A stretch of 64,000 nt of DNA, taken from Alistipes finegoldii DSM 17242. Lineage in GTDB: Bacteria > Bacteroidota > Bacteroidia > Bacteroidales > Rikenellaceae. The DNA lies in assembly GCF_000265365.1 (NCBI RefSeq), contig NC_018011.1:3427501-3491500 (forward strand), read 5' to 3'. Below, one piece after another: positions 1 to 11,803 of this stretch (position 1 is its first letter; every line of letters starts with the position of its first letter). Both the position numbers and the translations under genes were made by a program. The notes below the pieces were generated by a model. That model did no database searches. It was not told where the DNA came from and worked only from the letters and a program-made list of their open reading frames with translations.

Positions 1-1
1 C

Positions 2-913
2 GCCCAGCTGCCGCCCGTGGGGGCCGATTGCAGCCCGGCGCTCGACCCGTCGGTGCTGGCCCGCTTCGGCGACGTGGAGTACGGTACGATGGACGAGGTC
101 GTGCGTCAGGAGGCCGAGTCGGGCATTCTGTTCAACGCCACGCTGGTGCGCTGCATGCTCGAAAACGGCATCTACGAGATTCCGCACTTCGAAACGGACT
201 ATCCCGACATCGAGGCGGTCGAAGGCGGGGAGTTTCTCGACAAACTGCAGGATTGCTACGCCAAGTACGGCCGCGACGAAACCATCGTCATCACCCGCTC
301 GAACAAGCGCGCCAACCGTTATAACGAAGGTATCCGCCGCAACGTGACGTTCGCCGAGGAGGAGATCGAAAGCAACGACATGCTGATGGTGGTGAAGAAC
401 AACTACTATTTTACGGAGCGGAACAAGGATTGCCCCATGCACTTCATCGCCAACGGCGACATCGCGCGGCTCAAGCGGCTGCGGCGCTACGAGGATTTCT
501 ACGGCTTCCGTTTTGCGGACGTCGTGCTCGAATTCCCCGATTACGAGGATGCCGAGTTGGAGTGCAAGATCCTGCTCGACACCATCGCTTCGGAATCCCC
601 GTCGCTTACGCGCGAGGAGTCCACGCGCCTTTTCTACGAGGTCGAGAAGGATTACCTCGATGTGAAAAGCAAACTGAAACGCTTCAAGGAAATACGTGAA
701 AATCCGCACTTCAACGCCCTTCAGGTGAAGTTTTCCTACGCCGTGACCTGCCACAAGGCGCAGGGCGGACAGTGGCGGGCGGTCTTCGTCGACCGCTGCC
801 TGTTCGGCGACGAGCCGATGACGCGCGACATGCTGCGCTGGCTCTATACGGCCCTGACGCGTGCCACGGATAAATTGTATCTTGTAAATTTCGATGAAAA
901 ATTCTATGAATAG
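2..913 (+). CDS. SF1-type ATP-dependent helicase, C-terminal part (5' truncated by window edge)
   Basis: The reading frame is already open at base 2, so the start lies upstream of the window; 303 residues are visible. The C-terminal half has late superfamily 1 helicase motifs: TCHKAQGGQW (motif V type, about 45 residues before the end) and LRWLYTALTRATDKLYLV (motif VI, with the arginine that contacts ATP). An upstream ITRSNKRANRYNEGIR block fits motif IV. This arrangement is typical of the RecD2/PIF1-like helicases of about 450-480 residues found throughout Bacteroidota; the P-loop half is missing only because of the window edge. The stop overlaps the next gene by 20 bases, suggesting translational coupling with a DNA-repair glycosylase. 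The exact subfamily is inferred. Confidence 0.8.
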   Translation, partial: AQLPPVGADCSPALDPSVLARFGDVEYGTMDEVVRQEAESGILFNATLVRCMLENGIYEIPHFETDYPDIEAVEGGEFLDKLQDCYAKYGRDETIVITRSNKRANRYNEGIRRNVTFAEEEIESNDMLMVVKNNYYFTERNKDCPMHFIANGDIARLKRLRRYEDFYGFRFADVVLEFPDYEDAELECKILLDTIASESPSLTREESTRLFYEVEKDYLDVKSKLKRFKEIRENPHFNALQVKFSYAVTCHKAQGGQWRAVFVDRCLFGDEPMTRDMLRWLYTALTRATDKLYLVNFDEKFYE

Positions 914-1481
914 CGAACTCCATCCGCTCGAACCGTTTCTTCCCGCCAACGCCCGCATCCTGATGCTGGGCAGTTTCCCGCCCAAGCGCATCCGCTGGTC
1001 GATGGACTTCTTCTATCCCAACCTGCAGAACGACATGTGGCGCATCGTGGGCTACCTCGCCGCGGGGGACAAGTCGCACTTCCTGATGCCCGGCGGGCGG
1101 AAGTTCGACAAGGAGCGCATCGAGGCGTTCTGCCGCGAGCGGGGGATTGCGCTGTACGATACGGCGGTCGAAGTCATCCGACTGAAAGACAATGCGTCGG
1201 ACAATTTTCTTCAAGTGGTGCGCGAGGTCGATCTGGCGGCTTTGCTGGCGCGTATTCCCCACTGCCGCACCCTCGTTACGACGGGGCAGAAGGCGACCGA
1301 TACGCTGCGCGCCATTACGGGCTGCGGCGAACCTGCGGTGGGCGAAAGCGTAGCCTTCGAATATGCCGGGCGCAGCATGCGGCTCTGGCGCATGCCGTCG
1401 TCGTCGAGGGCCTATCCGCGCCCGGTCGAGTGGAAGGCAGGATTTTACCGCAAAGTATTCGAAGATAATGAAATTCTGTAA
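894..1481 (+). CDS. Uracil-DNA glycosylase-family protein
   Basis: A 195-residue cytoplasmic protein. Near the N-terminus it has ILMLGSFPPKRIRWSMDFFY, which fits the active-site region of the small uracil-DNA glycosylase-like fold (the mug/UDG-like group that excises deaminated bases). A later VTTGQKATDTL stretch fits the second conserved loop. Its size matches the family, which is often annotated as a DNA-deoxyinosine or uracil glycosylase family protein. It starts inside the helicase gene (20-base overlap), so both are probably one repair transcript. A second ATG lies 12 bases downstream (906) and cannot be excluded as the real start. Substrate base specificity cannot be read from the sequence. 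Confidence 0.75.
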   Translation: MKNSMNSELHPLEPFLPANARILMLGSFPPKRIRWSMDFFYPNLQNDMWRIVGYLAAGDKSHFLMPGGRKFDKERIEAFCRERGIALYDTAVEVIRLKDNASDNFLQVVREVDLAALLARIPHCRTLVTTGQKATDTLRAITGCGEPAVGESVAFEYAGRSMRLWRMPSSSRAYPRPVEWKAGFYRKVFEDNEIL

Positions 1482-1532
1482 TATACGGTGCGCCTTCGTA
1501 GCAGATAACCCGAAAATAATTTCCCGTTTAGG

Positions 1533-1564
1533 CTTGGCGGGACCGTTAAATTCCGTTATCTTTG
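1533..1564 (+). promoter_or_regulatory. Bacteroidota-type promoter of mutS
   Basis: CTTG at 1533-1536, a 20-base spacer, then TATCTTTG at 1557-1564, matching the phylum's TTTG/TAnnTTTG housekeeping promoter. Transcription should begin near 1571, which rules out the TTG codon at 1562 as the mutS start and points to the GTG at 1592. Confidence 0.75.
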
Positions 1565-1591
1565 TGTGAAAATAACATACAATTTTTTATT

Positions 1592-4270
1592 GTGAACGCA
1601 GAGAAGAAAATAGAAAAAAAATATGTCGAGACCCCCCTGATGAAGCAATATTACTCCATCAAGGCGGTGCATCCCGACGCTATCCTGCTTTTCCGGGTCG
1701 GCGACTTTTACGAGACGTTCGGCGAGGACGCGATCAAGGCCAGCGGCATTCTGGGCATCACGCTCACACGGCGCGCCAACGGCTCGGCCACCTATGTCGA
1801 GCTGGCCGGATTTCCCTACCACGCCATCGACACCTACCTGCCCAAACTGGTGCGGGCGGGCGAACGTGTCGCCATCTGCGAACAGCTGGAGGATCCCAAG
1901 CAGGTCAGAGGACTGGTCAAGCGCGGCGTTATCGAGCTGGTGACGCCGGGCGTGGTGCTGGGCGACAATATTCTGGCCAACAAGGAGAACGCCTTTCTGG
2001 CGTCGGTCTATTTCGGCCGTCAGACCACGGGCGTGGCGTTCCTCGACATCTCGACGGGCGAGTTCTACGTGGCCGAAGGTTCGGAGAGTTACATCGACAA
2101 ACTCATCTCCAACCTCGCGCCCAAGGAGGTCATCTACCAGCGCGGCTACGAAGATCGTTTTTCCGACGCTTTCGGGTCGAAACTCTATACTTACCGCCTC
2201 GACGAATGGGTTTTCTCCGAGGAGGTGAACCGCGAAAAGCTCTGCAAGCAGTTCGGCACCCGCTCGCTCAAGGGATTCGGCGTCGATCACTTCACCAGCG
2301 GTCTCTCGGCCGCCGGGGCGATTCTCTACTACCTCGAATTCACCGAGCACCGTGACATCGCGCACATCACCTCCATATCGCGTATCGATCAGGAGGATTA
2401 CGTCTGGGTCGATAAGTTCACGATCCGCAACCTCGAACTCTTCTCGTCGAACGGCGCCCGCGAGAAGTGCAGTTTCGCCGACGTCATCGACCGTACGCTG
2501 ACGCCGATGGGCGGCCGTCTGCTGAAACGGTGGATCGCCATGCCGATCAAGGACCCCGTGAAGATCGGGGAGCGGCTGGACGTGGTCGAGAAATTCGTCC
2601 GGGACGCCGATCTGGCCGACGTCGTGCGCGAGCAGGTGGCGCTGGTGGGGGATATGGAGCGTATCGCTTCGCGCATCGCCGCGGCGCGCGTCACGCCCCG
2701 CGAGCTGGTGCAGCTGAAAAACTCGCTTTTCGCCGTCGAGCTGCTCAAGGCCGCGCTCGAATCGACCGACGACGCGCAGCTGCACGCACTGGCCGGACAG
2801 ATCGACCTGCTGGAAGGGGTGCGCGACCGCATCGCCCGCGAGATCTATCCCGATCCGCTCAACAACCAGATTCAGAAGGGCGGCGTGATCGCCGACGGCG
2901 TGGACCCCGAACTGGACGATCTGCGCCGCATCGCCCTCCACGGCAAGGACTATCTGGCCCGCATCCAGCAGCGCGAGAGCGAAGCGACGGGCATTCCTTC
3001 GCTGAAAATCAGCTACAACAACGTCTTCGGCTACTATATCGAGGTGCGCAACGCCCATAAGGAGAAGGTGCCGGAGACGTGGATCCGCAAGCAGACGCTG
3101 GCCAATGCCGAACGCTATATCACCGAGGAGCTGAAGGAGTACGAAGAGAAGATCCTCGGCGCCGAGGAGAAGATGCTCGTCATCGAACAGCGCATCTATG
3201 CCGACATCATCGACCACATAAGCCGCTCGCTGTCGCATCTCCTGCGCGATGCGGCCGTCGTAGCCCGTATCGACTGCCTGCAGTCTTTCGCCCGTCTGGC
3301 CTGCGAACGCCGTTACGTGCGTCCCGTGCTGGACGACGGCAAGCTCATCGACATTCGTCAGGGACGCCATCCGGTGATCGAGACCCTGCTGCCCGTGGGC
3401 GAGGAGTATGTTCCCAACGACGTGATGCTCGACGACAAGGAGCAGCAGATCATGATGATCACGGGTCCCAACATGTCGGGTAAGTCGGCCCTGCTGCGGC
3501 AGACGGCGCTGATTATCCTCATGGCGCAGATGGGGTCGTTCGTACCCGCCAAGTCGGCCCATATCGGCGTCGTGGACAAGATCTTCACCCGCGTCGGAGC
3601 TTCGGACAACATTTCGCAGGGCGAATCGACCTTCATGGTCGAGATGCTCGAATCGGCCAGCATCCTCAATAACATATCGGACCGCAGCATCGTCCTGCTG
3701 GACGAGATCGGCCGCGGCACGAGCACCTACGACGGCATTTCGATCGCATGGGCCATGGTCGAGTACCTGCACAACCATCCGTCGGCGCATGCCAAGACGC
3801 TTTTCGCCACGCACTACCACGAATTGAACGAGATGGAGCAGATGTGTCCGCGCGTAAAGAACTTCCACGTGAGCGTCAAGGAGATGGGCAACCAGATCGT
3901 CTTCCTGCGCAAGCTCGAAAGGGGCGGCACGGAACACTCGTTCGGTATCCACGTCGCCCGCATGGCCGGCATGCCGGTGTCGGTGGTGTCGCGCGCCGAC
4001 GAAATCCTGCGCAACCTCGAACTGGTCTACGGCAACAACGAAATCGTGCCCAGCCGGAGCATCAAGAACCGGGGCAAGAAACCTTCGCCTTCGGTCAAGG
4101 AAGCTGCCGAAAACGGAGCGCCGCAGAACATGCAGCTGTCGATGTTCCAGCTCGACGACCCCGTATTGGTGCAGATCCGCGACCAGATCAAGGGACTCGA
4201 CATCAACTCCCTGACCCCGATCGAAGCGCTCAACAAGCTTAACGAAATCAAGAAGATAACCGGGATATAG
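1592..4270 (+). CDS. mutS: DNA mismatch repair protein MutS
   Basis: An 892-residue MutS1. The mismatch-binding Phe-Tyr-Glu is at about residues 39-41 ([13 protein letters not shown]), followed by connector, lever and clamp regions. The C-terminal ATPase has Walker A GPNMSGKS at about 625-632 and Walker B/signature segments ([20 protein letters not shown]). The protein recognises mispairs and small loops and recruits MutL. The frame is open further upstream to a TTG at 1562, but that codon lies inside the -7 promoter box, so the GTG at 1592 (reading VNAEKK) was chosen; an internal ATG at 1640 would cut into the conserved N-terminus. It is transcribed as a single gene and ends before a hairpin facing uridine kinase. 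Confidence 0.97.
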   Translation: MNAEKKIEKKYVETPLMKQYYSIKAVHPDAILLFRVGDFYETFGEDAIKASGILGITLTRRANGSATYVELAGFPYHAIDTYLPKLVRAGERVAICEQLEDPKQVRGLVKRGVIELVTPGVVLGDNILANKENAFLASVYFGRQTTGVAFLDISTGEFYVAEGSESYIDKLISNLAPKEVIYQRGYEDRFSDAFGSKLYTYRLDEWVFSEEVNREKLCKQFGTRSLKGFGVDHFTSGLSAAGAILYYLEFTEHRDIAHITSISRIDQEDYVWVDKFTIRNLELFSSNGAREKCSFADVIDRTLTPMGGRLLKRWIAMPIKDPVKIGERLDVVEKFVRDADLADVVREQVALVGDMERIASRIAAARVTPRELVQLKNSLFAVELLKAALESTDDAQLHALAGQIDLLEGVRDRIAREIYPDPLNNQIQKGGVIADGVDPELDDLRRIALHGKDYLARIQQRESEATGIPSLKISYNNVFGYYIEVRNAHKEKVPETWIRKQTLANAERYITEELKEYEEKILGAEEKMLVIEQRIYADIIDHISRSLSHLLRDAAVVARIDCLQSFARLACERRYVRPVLDDGKLIDIRQGRHPVIETLLPVGEEYVPNDVMLDDKEQQIMMITGPNMSGKSALLRQTALIILMAQMGSFVPAKSAHIGVVDKIFTRVGASDNISQGESTFMVEMLESASILNNISDRSIVLLDEIGRGTSTYDGISIAWAMVEYLHNHPSAHAKTLFATHYHELNEMEQMCPRVKNFHVSVKEMGNQIVFLRKLERGGTEHSFGIHVARMAGMPVSVVSRADEILRNLELVYGNNEIVPSRSIKNRGKKPSPSVKEAAENGAPQNMQLSMFQLDDPVLVQIRDQIKGLDINSLTPIEALNKLNEIKKITGI

Positions 4271-4415
4271 GCTGGCGTCGTTTATTCCGGTTCGACCGGT
4301 TTCGCGACCAGCCTGCCGCACGGTCCCTGAAATCGTGCTGCGCCGCTCCGTGTGAGATTTTCCCTTCCGTGCGAAATCTCTCTTTTTGCGGCCGTGCCGG
4401 CGCAGCGTCAAATAT

Positions 4416-4447
4416 AAATCCCGAATCTCGCCGGAGATTCGGGATTT
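4416..4447. terminator. Bidirectional hairpin between mutS and udk
   Basis: A perfect 14-bp inverted repeat (4416-4429 with 4434-4447) around a GCCG loop, flanked by A/T-rich bases on both sides. It sits between two convergent genes and can terminate both. Confidence 0.85.
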
Positions 4448-4476
4448 GTAATGAAACAGGGAAGGGGTACTCCGTG

Positions 4477-5112
4477 CTATTCGTTGCGTGCGATCAGCGA
4501 ACTGATGTTCTGAATCAGCATCGCTACGGCCACCGAGTTGAAGCCGCCTTCGGGAATGATGACGTCGGCGTATTTCTTCGAAGGTTCGACGAACTCCTCG
4601 TGCATCGGCTTCACGGTCGAGGTGTACTGCGTGATGACCGACTGCATCGTACGTCCGCGCTCGCAGACGTCGCGCAGGATGCGCCGCGCAAGGCGGATAT
4701 CGGCATCCGTATCGACGTATACCTTGATGTCCATCAGATCGCGCAGCTCCTTGTTCTCGAAGATCAGGATGCCGTCCACGATGATTACCTTCGAAGGCTT
4801 TACGCTCACGGTCTCCGTCATGCGGTTGTGCTCGACGAACGAATAGACCGGATGTTCGATCGGAACGTTCTCCTTGAGCGCCTTGATGTGGTCCACCAGC
4901 ATCTGGGTGTCGAATGCCTGCGGGTGGTCGTAGTTGAGCTTCGTGCGCTCCTCGTAAGTCAGTTCCGGATGCGCCTTGTAGTAGTAATCGTGGCAGAGCG
5001 TTACGACGTCGTCGCCCTCGAAAGCCTCCTGCAGACGCTTGACGAGGGTCGATTTTCCTGAGCCGGTTCCTCCGGCGACTCCGATAACGGTAACTTTCAT
5101 AGTGTCGGCCAA
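4477..5112 (-). CDS. udk: Uridine kinase
   Basis: A 211-residue cytosolic kinase that phosphorylates uridine and cytidine in pyrimidine salvage. The P-loop GGTGSGKST lies at residues 14-22, followed by the family segments CHDYYYK and NYDHPQAFD and the VIIVDGILIF block; the length matches bacterial Udk. The start at 5112 (MADTMKV) is used; the Met four codons later is a possible alternative. It lies 65 bases downstream of gyrB on the same strand with no terminator seen between, so it is probably co-transcribed with gyrB. The downstream end faces mutS and the shared hairpin. Confidence 0.95.
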   Translation of the reverse strand: MADTMKVTVIGVAGGTGSGKSTLVKRLQEAFEGDDVVTLCHDYYYKAHPELTYEERTKLNYDHPQAFDTQMLVDHIKALKENVPIEHPVYSFVEHNRMTETVSVKPSKVIIVDGILIFENKELRDLMDIKVYVDTDADIRLARRILRDVCERGRTMQSVITQYTSTVKPMHEEFVEPSKKYADVIIPEGGFNSVAVAMLIQNISSLIARNE

Positions 5113-5177
5113 TTAGTGCGGTTATATAAAGAAAAGGATCGCACCTTTCGCAAGGGCAATCCTCTTCCTGATTTCGA

Positions 5178-7148
<1,971 letters not shown>

Positions 7149-7161
7149 TTAAAATATCGTA

Positions 7162-7192
7162 CAAATATACGAAATATTTCCGGATAATCCAA
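7162..7192 (-). promoter_or_regulatory. Promoter of gyrB-udk
   Basis: On the minus strand TATATTTG (7162-7169) follows TTG (7190-7192) at a 20-base spacing. The leader would be about 15-20 bases. Confidence 0.65.
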
Positions 7193-7210
7193 TAGCCCAA
7201 ATTCCCAAGA

Positions 7211-7948
7211 TCAGCCCAATTCCGCCTTGAGGTCCACTTCGCGGATTTTGCCCTGCGAGAAGAGGATGGCGCGGGCCGGATGGTTCTCTATGAGGGCGGT
7301 GTTGTGCGTGGACATCACCACGGCGCAGCCGCGGCAGGCGATCTCCTCGAAAAGCTGCATGATGCCCTCGGCCGTCACGGGGTCGAGGTTGCCGGTAGGC
7401 TCGTCGGCCAGCAGCACCTGCGGGTCGTTGAGCAGGGCGCGGGCGATCACCAGACGCTGCTGCTCCCCGCCCGAAAGCTCGAAGGGCATTTTGTAGCTTT
7501 TGGCCCCCAGATCGACCAGATTCAGCACCTGATCGATCCGCTCGCGGATTTCGCTCTCGTGTTTCCAGCCCGTGGCCTTCATCACGTAATAGAGGTTCAT
7601 GAAGACGTTGCGGTCGGTCAGCAGCTGGTAATTCTGAAACACGATGCCGATTCTGCGGCGCAGGTAGGGGATGTCGCGCCGTTTGAGCCTTCGCAGGTCG
7701 AAGCCGGCCACGCGGCCTTCGCCCGTGAGCAGCTGCACTTCGGCGTACAGCGTTTTGAGCAGGGTGCTTTTCCCGCTCCCGACGCGGCCGAGCAGATAAA
7801 CGAATTCGCCCGGCGCGACGCACAAATTCACATCGGACAGCACCATCTCGCCCCGTTGGAGCAATTTGGCTTCGGACGTGCTGCCGAACGGATTGTCCGC
7901 ATAATAAATAGCCGCGTTTTTCAGTCTTACAACGTATTTTTCACTCAT
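7211..7948 (-). CDS. ftsE: FtsE-like cell-division ABC ATPase
   Basis: A 245-residue ABC ATP-binding protein. Walker A is GRVGSGKST (about residues 54-62), the Q-loop is IGIVFQNYQLL, the signature LSGGEQQR and Walker B VLLADEP, followed by the H-loop STHNTAL. The short length, LLGRVGSGKSTLLK pattern and RRRIGIVFQ segment resemble FtsE, which with FtsX controls peptidoglycan hydrolases at the septum. No ftsX neighbours it here, and LolD-type lipoprotein-release ATPases are close relatives, so the symbol is a best guess. The gene is divergent from the sensor kinase and has its own -7 box at 7974-7981. Confidence 0.8.
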   Translation of the reverse strand: MSEKYVVRLKNAAIYYADNPFGSTSEAKLLQRGEMVLSDVNLCVAPGEFVYLLGRVGSGKSTLLKTLYAEVQLLTGEGRVAGFDLRRLKRRDIPYLRRRIGIVFQNYQLLTDRNVFMNLYYVMKATGWKHESEIRERIDQVLNLVDLGAKSYKMPFELSGGEQQRLVIARALLNDPQVLLADEPTGNLDPVTAEGIMQLFEEIACRGCAVVMSTHNTALIENHPARAILFSQGKIREVDLKAELG

Positions 7949-7973
7949 AGGGCCGCTCTTTGGAATTATTTTT

Positions 7974-7981
7974 CAAAGATA
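7974..7981 (-). promoter_or_regulatory. -7 box of the ftsE-like gene
   Basis: The minus strand reads TATCTTTG 25 bases before the start codon. The -33 partner is weak. Confidence 0.45.
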
Positions 7982-8119
7982 GTCAAAATATTCGTTCCGA
8001 AAAGTTCCCGGAACGAAAAAAAATACCTCCGCTGGGCCTCGGTCCGGTTTCGGAGAGGCGTTTGCGGATGTTTTTGTTTAATGAATCAGCCGTTTGTTTT
8101 CATAAAATAACCGCAATAA

Positions 8120-8151
8120 TTTGCATATCCGCCCCGGCATGCCTACTTTTG
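8120..8151 (+). promoter_or_regulatory. Promoter of the hybrid histidine kinase
   Basis: TTTG (8120-8123), a 20-base spacer, TACTTTTG (8144-8151): a full match to the Bacteroidota pattern. It places the transcript start near 8158 and so fixes the ATG at 8203 as the likely start, although the frame is open from 7960. Confidence 0.8.
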
Positions 8152-8202
8152 TATAGACGTGCCGGGAGATTCCGGCCTGACAGTGACGCTAAAATTTATC
8201 GA

Positions 8203-11200
8203 ATGAAAGAATACGAAATCCTGCAGGAGATCATGCGGGATGCCAAGATAGGTTGGTGGCAGGCCGACCGCAAACGTCGTATGTTCCACATATCGGAAGG
8301 GCTTCGCGATCTGCTGGGGCTTTCGACGTGCGACGTGAGTTACGAAGAGTTTCGGGATATGATAAACCCGACCTACCGGGAGTATGCCTTCGCTTCGGTC
8401 GGGGTGCGCGGGGGAGATTTCGGAAACGAACACCTTTATCCGCTGCGGGGGCCTAAAGGCGAAATCTGGTGTTACCGGAAACTGCTGCGTGAGGAGACGG
8501 CCGAGGACGGCGGAATGCTGCTGACGGGATATTTCAGGGTGACCGATCCCCCGCAGGAGGCCAATTCGCCCGAAAAGCAGCAGATCAACGACCTGCTGTA
8601 CCGGCTCAACAGCATTTCGCATACGCTGCTGTCGCTGCTGAAAACCAACGATCTGGATGTCGTCATCGACAAGATACTCACCGACGTGCAGACCATGTTC
8701 CACGGCGGCCGGGCCTATATCATCGAATTCGACCGCGAGCGCAGGACGCACGACTGCACATACGAGGTTACGGCCGAGAACGTCACGGCCGAGCAGGATT
8801 TGGTAAACAGCCTGTCGATGGACGAGGTGCCGTGGTGGACCCGGCGTATCGAGAACGGCAATCCCATCATCATCTCCTCGCTCGACGAACTGCCCGACGA
8901 AGCGTTCCGCGAAAAGGAGGTGCTCGCCATGCAGGACATCAAATCGCTGATCGCCGTACCGCTCGCCTCGCGCGACAAGGTGTGGGGATACGCCGGCATC
9001 GACATCGTGAACGAACCCCGGACGTGGAGCGGGGAGGATTACCAGTGGTTCGCGTCGCTGATGAACATTATCAGCCTTTGTATCGAACTCCAGCGCTCCG
9101 AACGGGAGGCGCAGTCCGAGCGGACCTATCTCGAAGGCCTTTACCGCCACATGCCGCTGGGTTACGCCCGGCTGCAGATGCTGCGCGACGACGCCGGCGA
9201 GCCGGTCGATTTCAGGATTCTGGATGCGAATTATGCCGCCGACAAGATTTCGGGCGTGTTCCGGGAGCAGTATATAGGCAAACGCGCCTCCGAGCTGGGA
9301 CTCGACACGCGCTTCTACATGCCGATTTTCCTGCAGGTGTTCGACAGCGGCGATTACATCGAACATGACAGTTTCGACGAGAAATCGAAACACTGGATAC
9401 ATTCGATTCTCTATACGACCCACGAGAACGAGGTGATCTGTCTCTTTTCCGACACGACGGACGTGCACAACGCCCACGAAGCGCTTTTCAACAGCGAAAA
9501 GCTGCTGCGCAACATCTTCGACAACGTGCAGGTCGGCGTCGAGCTGTACGACCGGGAGGGGTATCTGGTGGACCTCAATAACAAGGACCTCGAAATCTTC
9601 GGACTCAAAACGAAGGAGGCGGTGCTGGGCGTCAATTTCTTCCGCAATCCGCTCGTTCCGCAGGAGATCCGCGAAAACGTGCGCAACGGACAGGAACAGG
9701 CTTTCAAACTCGATTACCATTTCAACCGGCTGGACGGCTACTATCCCTCCGAAAAGAAGGGGAACGTCCAAATATACACGACGGTCACCATGCTCTACGA
9801 CATGTACGGCGAGCTGATCAATTTCGTGGTCATCAACATCGACAACACCGAGATCAACGAAGCCTACAGCCGTCTTGCCGAGTTCGAAAGTTCGTTTTCG
9901 CTGGTGAGCCGCTTCGGCAAGGTGGGCTATGCGCGATTCGACCTGATGACGCGCGACGGCTATGCCGTGCCGCAGTGGTTCCACAATATCGGGGAGCGGA
10001 GCGATACGCCGATGCCGCAGGTGATCGGGGTTTACGACCATGTGGATCCCGAAGACCGCGCCGCCATATTCCGGGAGATCGGGCGCGTCAAGGCGGGCGA
10101 ATCCAACGGCTTCACGCTCGACCTGCGCGTCACGCCCGAAGGCGAACCGACGGGATGGACACGTGTCAACGTGGTGCGCAATCCGCTGAACACCGACCCG
10201 TCGAAGATCGAGATGGTCTGCGTCAATTTCGACGTCACGGAGCTGAAGCAGACCGAGAAGAACCTGATCGAGGCCAAGAACAAGGCCGAGGTCAGCGACA
10301 GGCTCAAATCGGCTTTTCTGGCCAACATGAGCCACGAAATCCGCACGCCCCTGAACGCCATCGTGGGATTTTCGAACCTGCTGGCCGAGACGGACGACAT
10401 CGGGGAGCGGCGTGAGTACATGCGTGTCGTCGAGGAGAACAACGAGCTGCTGCTCAAACTCATATCCGACATTCTGGACCTTTCGAAGATCGAAGCAGGC
10501 ACCTTCGAATTCAATTACGGCCGGGTGGACGTCAACCGCATGTGCGAGGAGACGGTGCGCTCGCTCAGTCTCAAGGTCAAGGACAAACCCGTCGAGCTGA
10601 TCTTCGGGGAGCACGACGCGCAGTGCTGCGTGGTCGGCGACAAGAACCGGCTGATTCAGGTCATCACCAACTTCATCAACAATGCGGTGAAGTTCACTGA
10701 CGAAGGCTCCATTACGCTGGGGTACCGTACGGAGGGCGGCGAGTTGCTTTTCCATGTCGAAGACACCGGATCGGGCATCTCCGAAGAGCATAGGCAGAGC
10801 ATCTTCGACCGCTTCGTCAAACTCAACAGCTTCGCGCAGGGCACCGGACTGGGGCTTTCGATCTCGAAGAGCATCGTCGAGCAGATGGGCGGCCGTATCG
10901 GCGTCGAATCGGAGGTGGGGCGCGGCTCCCGGTTCTGGTTCACGATTCCGGTCGTGACGTGCGACGCGCCCGAAAAAAAGGGCGCCGCTCCCGCACCGCG
11001 TCCGGCGGCGGTGCATGGCGACGGACGGCTGCCGCGCCTGCTCGTGGCCGAGGATACCGACAGCAATTACCTGCTGGTGTCGCTGATGCTCCGCAAGGAG
11101 TTCGACATCGTGCGCGCTTCCGACGGCGAAGAGGCCGTGAAGATATGCCGGGAACTCAAACCCGCCGCGATTCTCATGGATGTCAAAATGCCCGGCATGG

Positions 11201-11388
11201 ACGGTCTCGAAGCCACGCGACAGATCCGCACCTTCGATCCGTCGGTGCCGATCGTCGCCGTCACGGCGTTCGCCTACGACCGCGACCGGCAAAAGGCGCT
11301 CGACGCCGGGGCCAGCGAATATCTGTCTAAACCCCTTAACGGCGAACGGCTGCGGCAGACGCTCCGCGAGCTGCTTTCGGAAGAATAG
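8203..11388 (+). CDS. Hybrid sensor histidine kinase (PAS-GAF-PAS-HisKA-HATPase-REC)
   Basis: A 1061-residue multi-sensor kinase. In order: an N-terminal PAS-like domain, a GAF domain (about 130-300, with IKSLIAVPLASRDKVWGYAGI), further PAS-like domains to about 690, a HisKA domain with phospho-acceptor His711 in ANMSHEIRTPLNAIVG, an ATPase domain (NFINNAVKFT, GTGLGLSISKSIVEQMGG), and a receiver domain with Asp993 in ILMDVKMPGMDG. No transmembrane segment or helix-turn-helix is evident, so it is probably a cytoplasmic sensor passing phosphate to a partner encoded elsewhere; it is not the one-piece Bacteroides hybrid two-component regulator. It is monocistronic. The signal sensed cannot be told from the sequence. 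Confidence 0.93.
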   Translation: MKEYEILQEIMRDAKIGWWQADRKRRMFHISEGLRDLLGLSTCDVSYEEFRDMINPTYREYAFASVGVRGGDFGNEHLYPLRGPKGEIWCYRKLLREETAEDGGMLLTGYFRVTDPPQEANSPEKQQINDLLYRLNSISHTLLSLLKTNDLDVVIDKILTDVQTMFHGGRAYIIEFDRERRTHDCTYEVTAENVTAEQDLVNSLSMDEVPWWTRRIENGNPIIISSLDELPDEAFREKEVLAMQDIKSLIAVPLASRDKVWGYAGIDIVNEPRTWSGEDYQWFASLMNIISLCIELQRSEREAQSERTYLEGLYRHMPLGYARLQMLRDDAGEPVDFRILDANYAADKISGVFREQYIGKRASELGLDTRFYMPIFLQVFDSGDYIEHDSFDEKSKHWIHSILYTTHENEVICLFSDTTDVHNAHEALFNSEKLLRNIFDNVQVGVELYDREGYLVDLNNKDLEIFGLKTKEAVLGVNFFRNPLVPQEIRENVRNGQEQAFKLDYHFNRLDGYYPSEKKGNVQIYTTVTMLYDMYGELINFVVINIDNTEINEAYSRLAEFESSFSLVSRFGKVGYARFDLMTRDGYAVPQWFHNIGERSDTPMPQVIGVYDHVDPEDRAAIFREIGRVKAGESNGFTLDLRVTPEGEPTGWTRVNVVRNPLNTDPSKIEMVCVNFDVTELKQTEKNLIEAKNKAEVSDRLKSAFLANMSHEIRTPLNAIVGFSNLLAETDDIGERREYMRVVEENNELLLKLISDILDLSKIEAGTFEFNYGRVDVNRMCEETVRSLSLKVKDKPVELIFGEHDAQCCVVGDKNRLIQVITNFINNAVKFTDEGSITLGYRTEGGELLFHVEDTGSGISEEHRQSIFDRFVKLNSFAQGTGLGLSISKSIVEQMGGRIGVESEVGRGSRFWFTIPVVTCDAPEKKGAAPAPRPAAVHGDGRLPRLLVAEDTDSNYLLVSLMLRKEFDIVRASDGEEAVKICRELKPAAILMDVKMPGMDGLEATRQIRTFDPSVPIVAVTAFAYDRDRQKALDAGASEYLSKPLNGERLRQTLRELLSEE

Positions 11389-11763
11389 GACAGCTCCGGA
11401 AACAGTGGCCCTGCGGTATGCCGTCCGGCGGGATTCGGGCTGTCATGGGTGTCGTTGCGGCTCTCATACTCTGCTCATGCAGGTGCGCCCGGCCGGAAAC
11501 GGAAAACGGGCCGTTGCCCGACCGGCTCATAAGCGCATCACGGAGTTTTCCGCAAACAGAGACCTGTCTGCGCCCGGTTCAGCCACCCTTCCCGGCGGCG
11601 ACTTGTCGCGGTGCAAGGAGACGCTCATGCAGTTGCGCGCAGTTTTTCCTGCCGGGCCGGACAAGTGCGTGAACCGGGACCGGATTCCCCGGCGCAACGC
11701 CCTTGGGCGGAGCCGAACAGACGATTTCTCCCGGTGCGGCTGCATTATTCCGAAAATTTGTAC
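11389..11763. other. Gene-free stretch between the sensor kinase and ssrA
   Basis: About 375 bases of GC-rich sequence. Short open frames exist on both strands but show no recognisable domain, promoter or conserved start context. I see no RNA gene or repeat here. Confidence 0.5.
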
Positions 11764-11771
11764 TATCTTTG
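11764..11771 (+). promoter_or_regulatory. -7 box upstream of ssrA
   Basis: TATCTTTG, 32 bases before the mature tmRNA 5' end. The -33 region is only a weak match. The gap would be the trimmed 5' leader of the precursor. Confidence 0.6.
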
Positions 11772-11803
11772 CAATGTTTCCATGAGACTTTGTTTCGCAA
11801 AAC

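Noticed and set aside
1556..4411. Long open frame antisense to mutS
   Set aside because: It is a GC-rich antisense shadow: a repetitive His/Arg/Asp composition, no recognisable motif, and full overlap with an unambiguous MutS.
7960..8202. Upstream extension of the sensor kinase
   Set aside because: The promoter at 8120-8151 lies inside it, and the translation shows no conserved sequence.
8143..11292. Long antisense open frame across the sensor kinase
   Set aside because: Same antisense effect; the sense gene has all the kinase motifs.
11418..11672. Short lipoprotein-like frame before ssrA
   Set aside because: A hydrophobic stretch followed by Cys is present, but the rest is Arg/Pro-rich filler, no promoter lies upstream, and the start context is poor.
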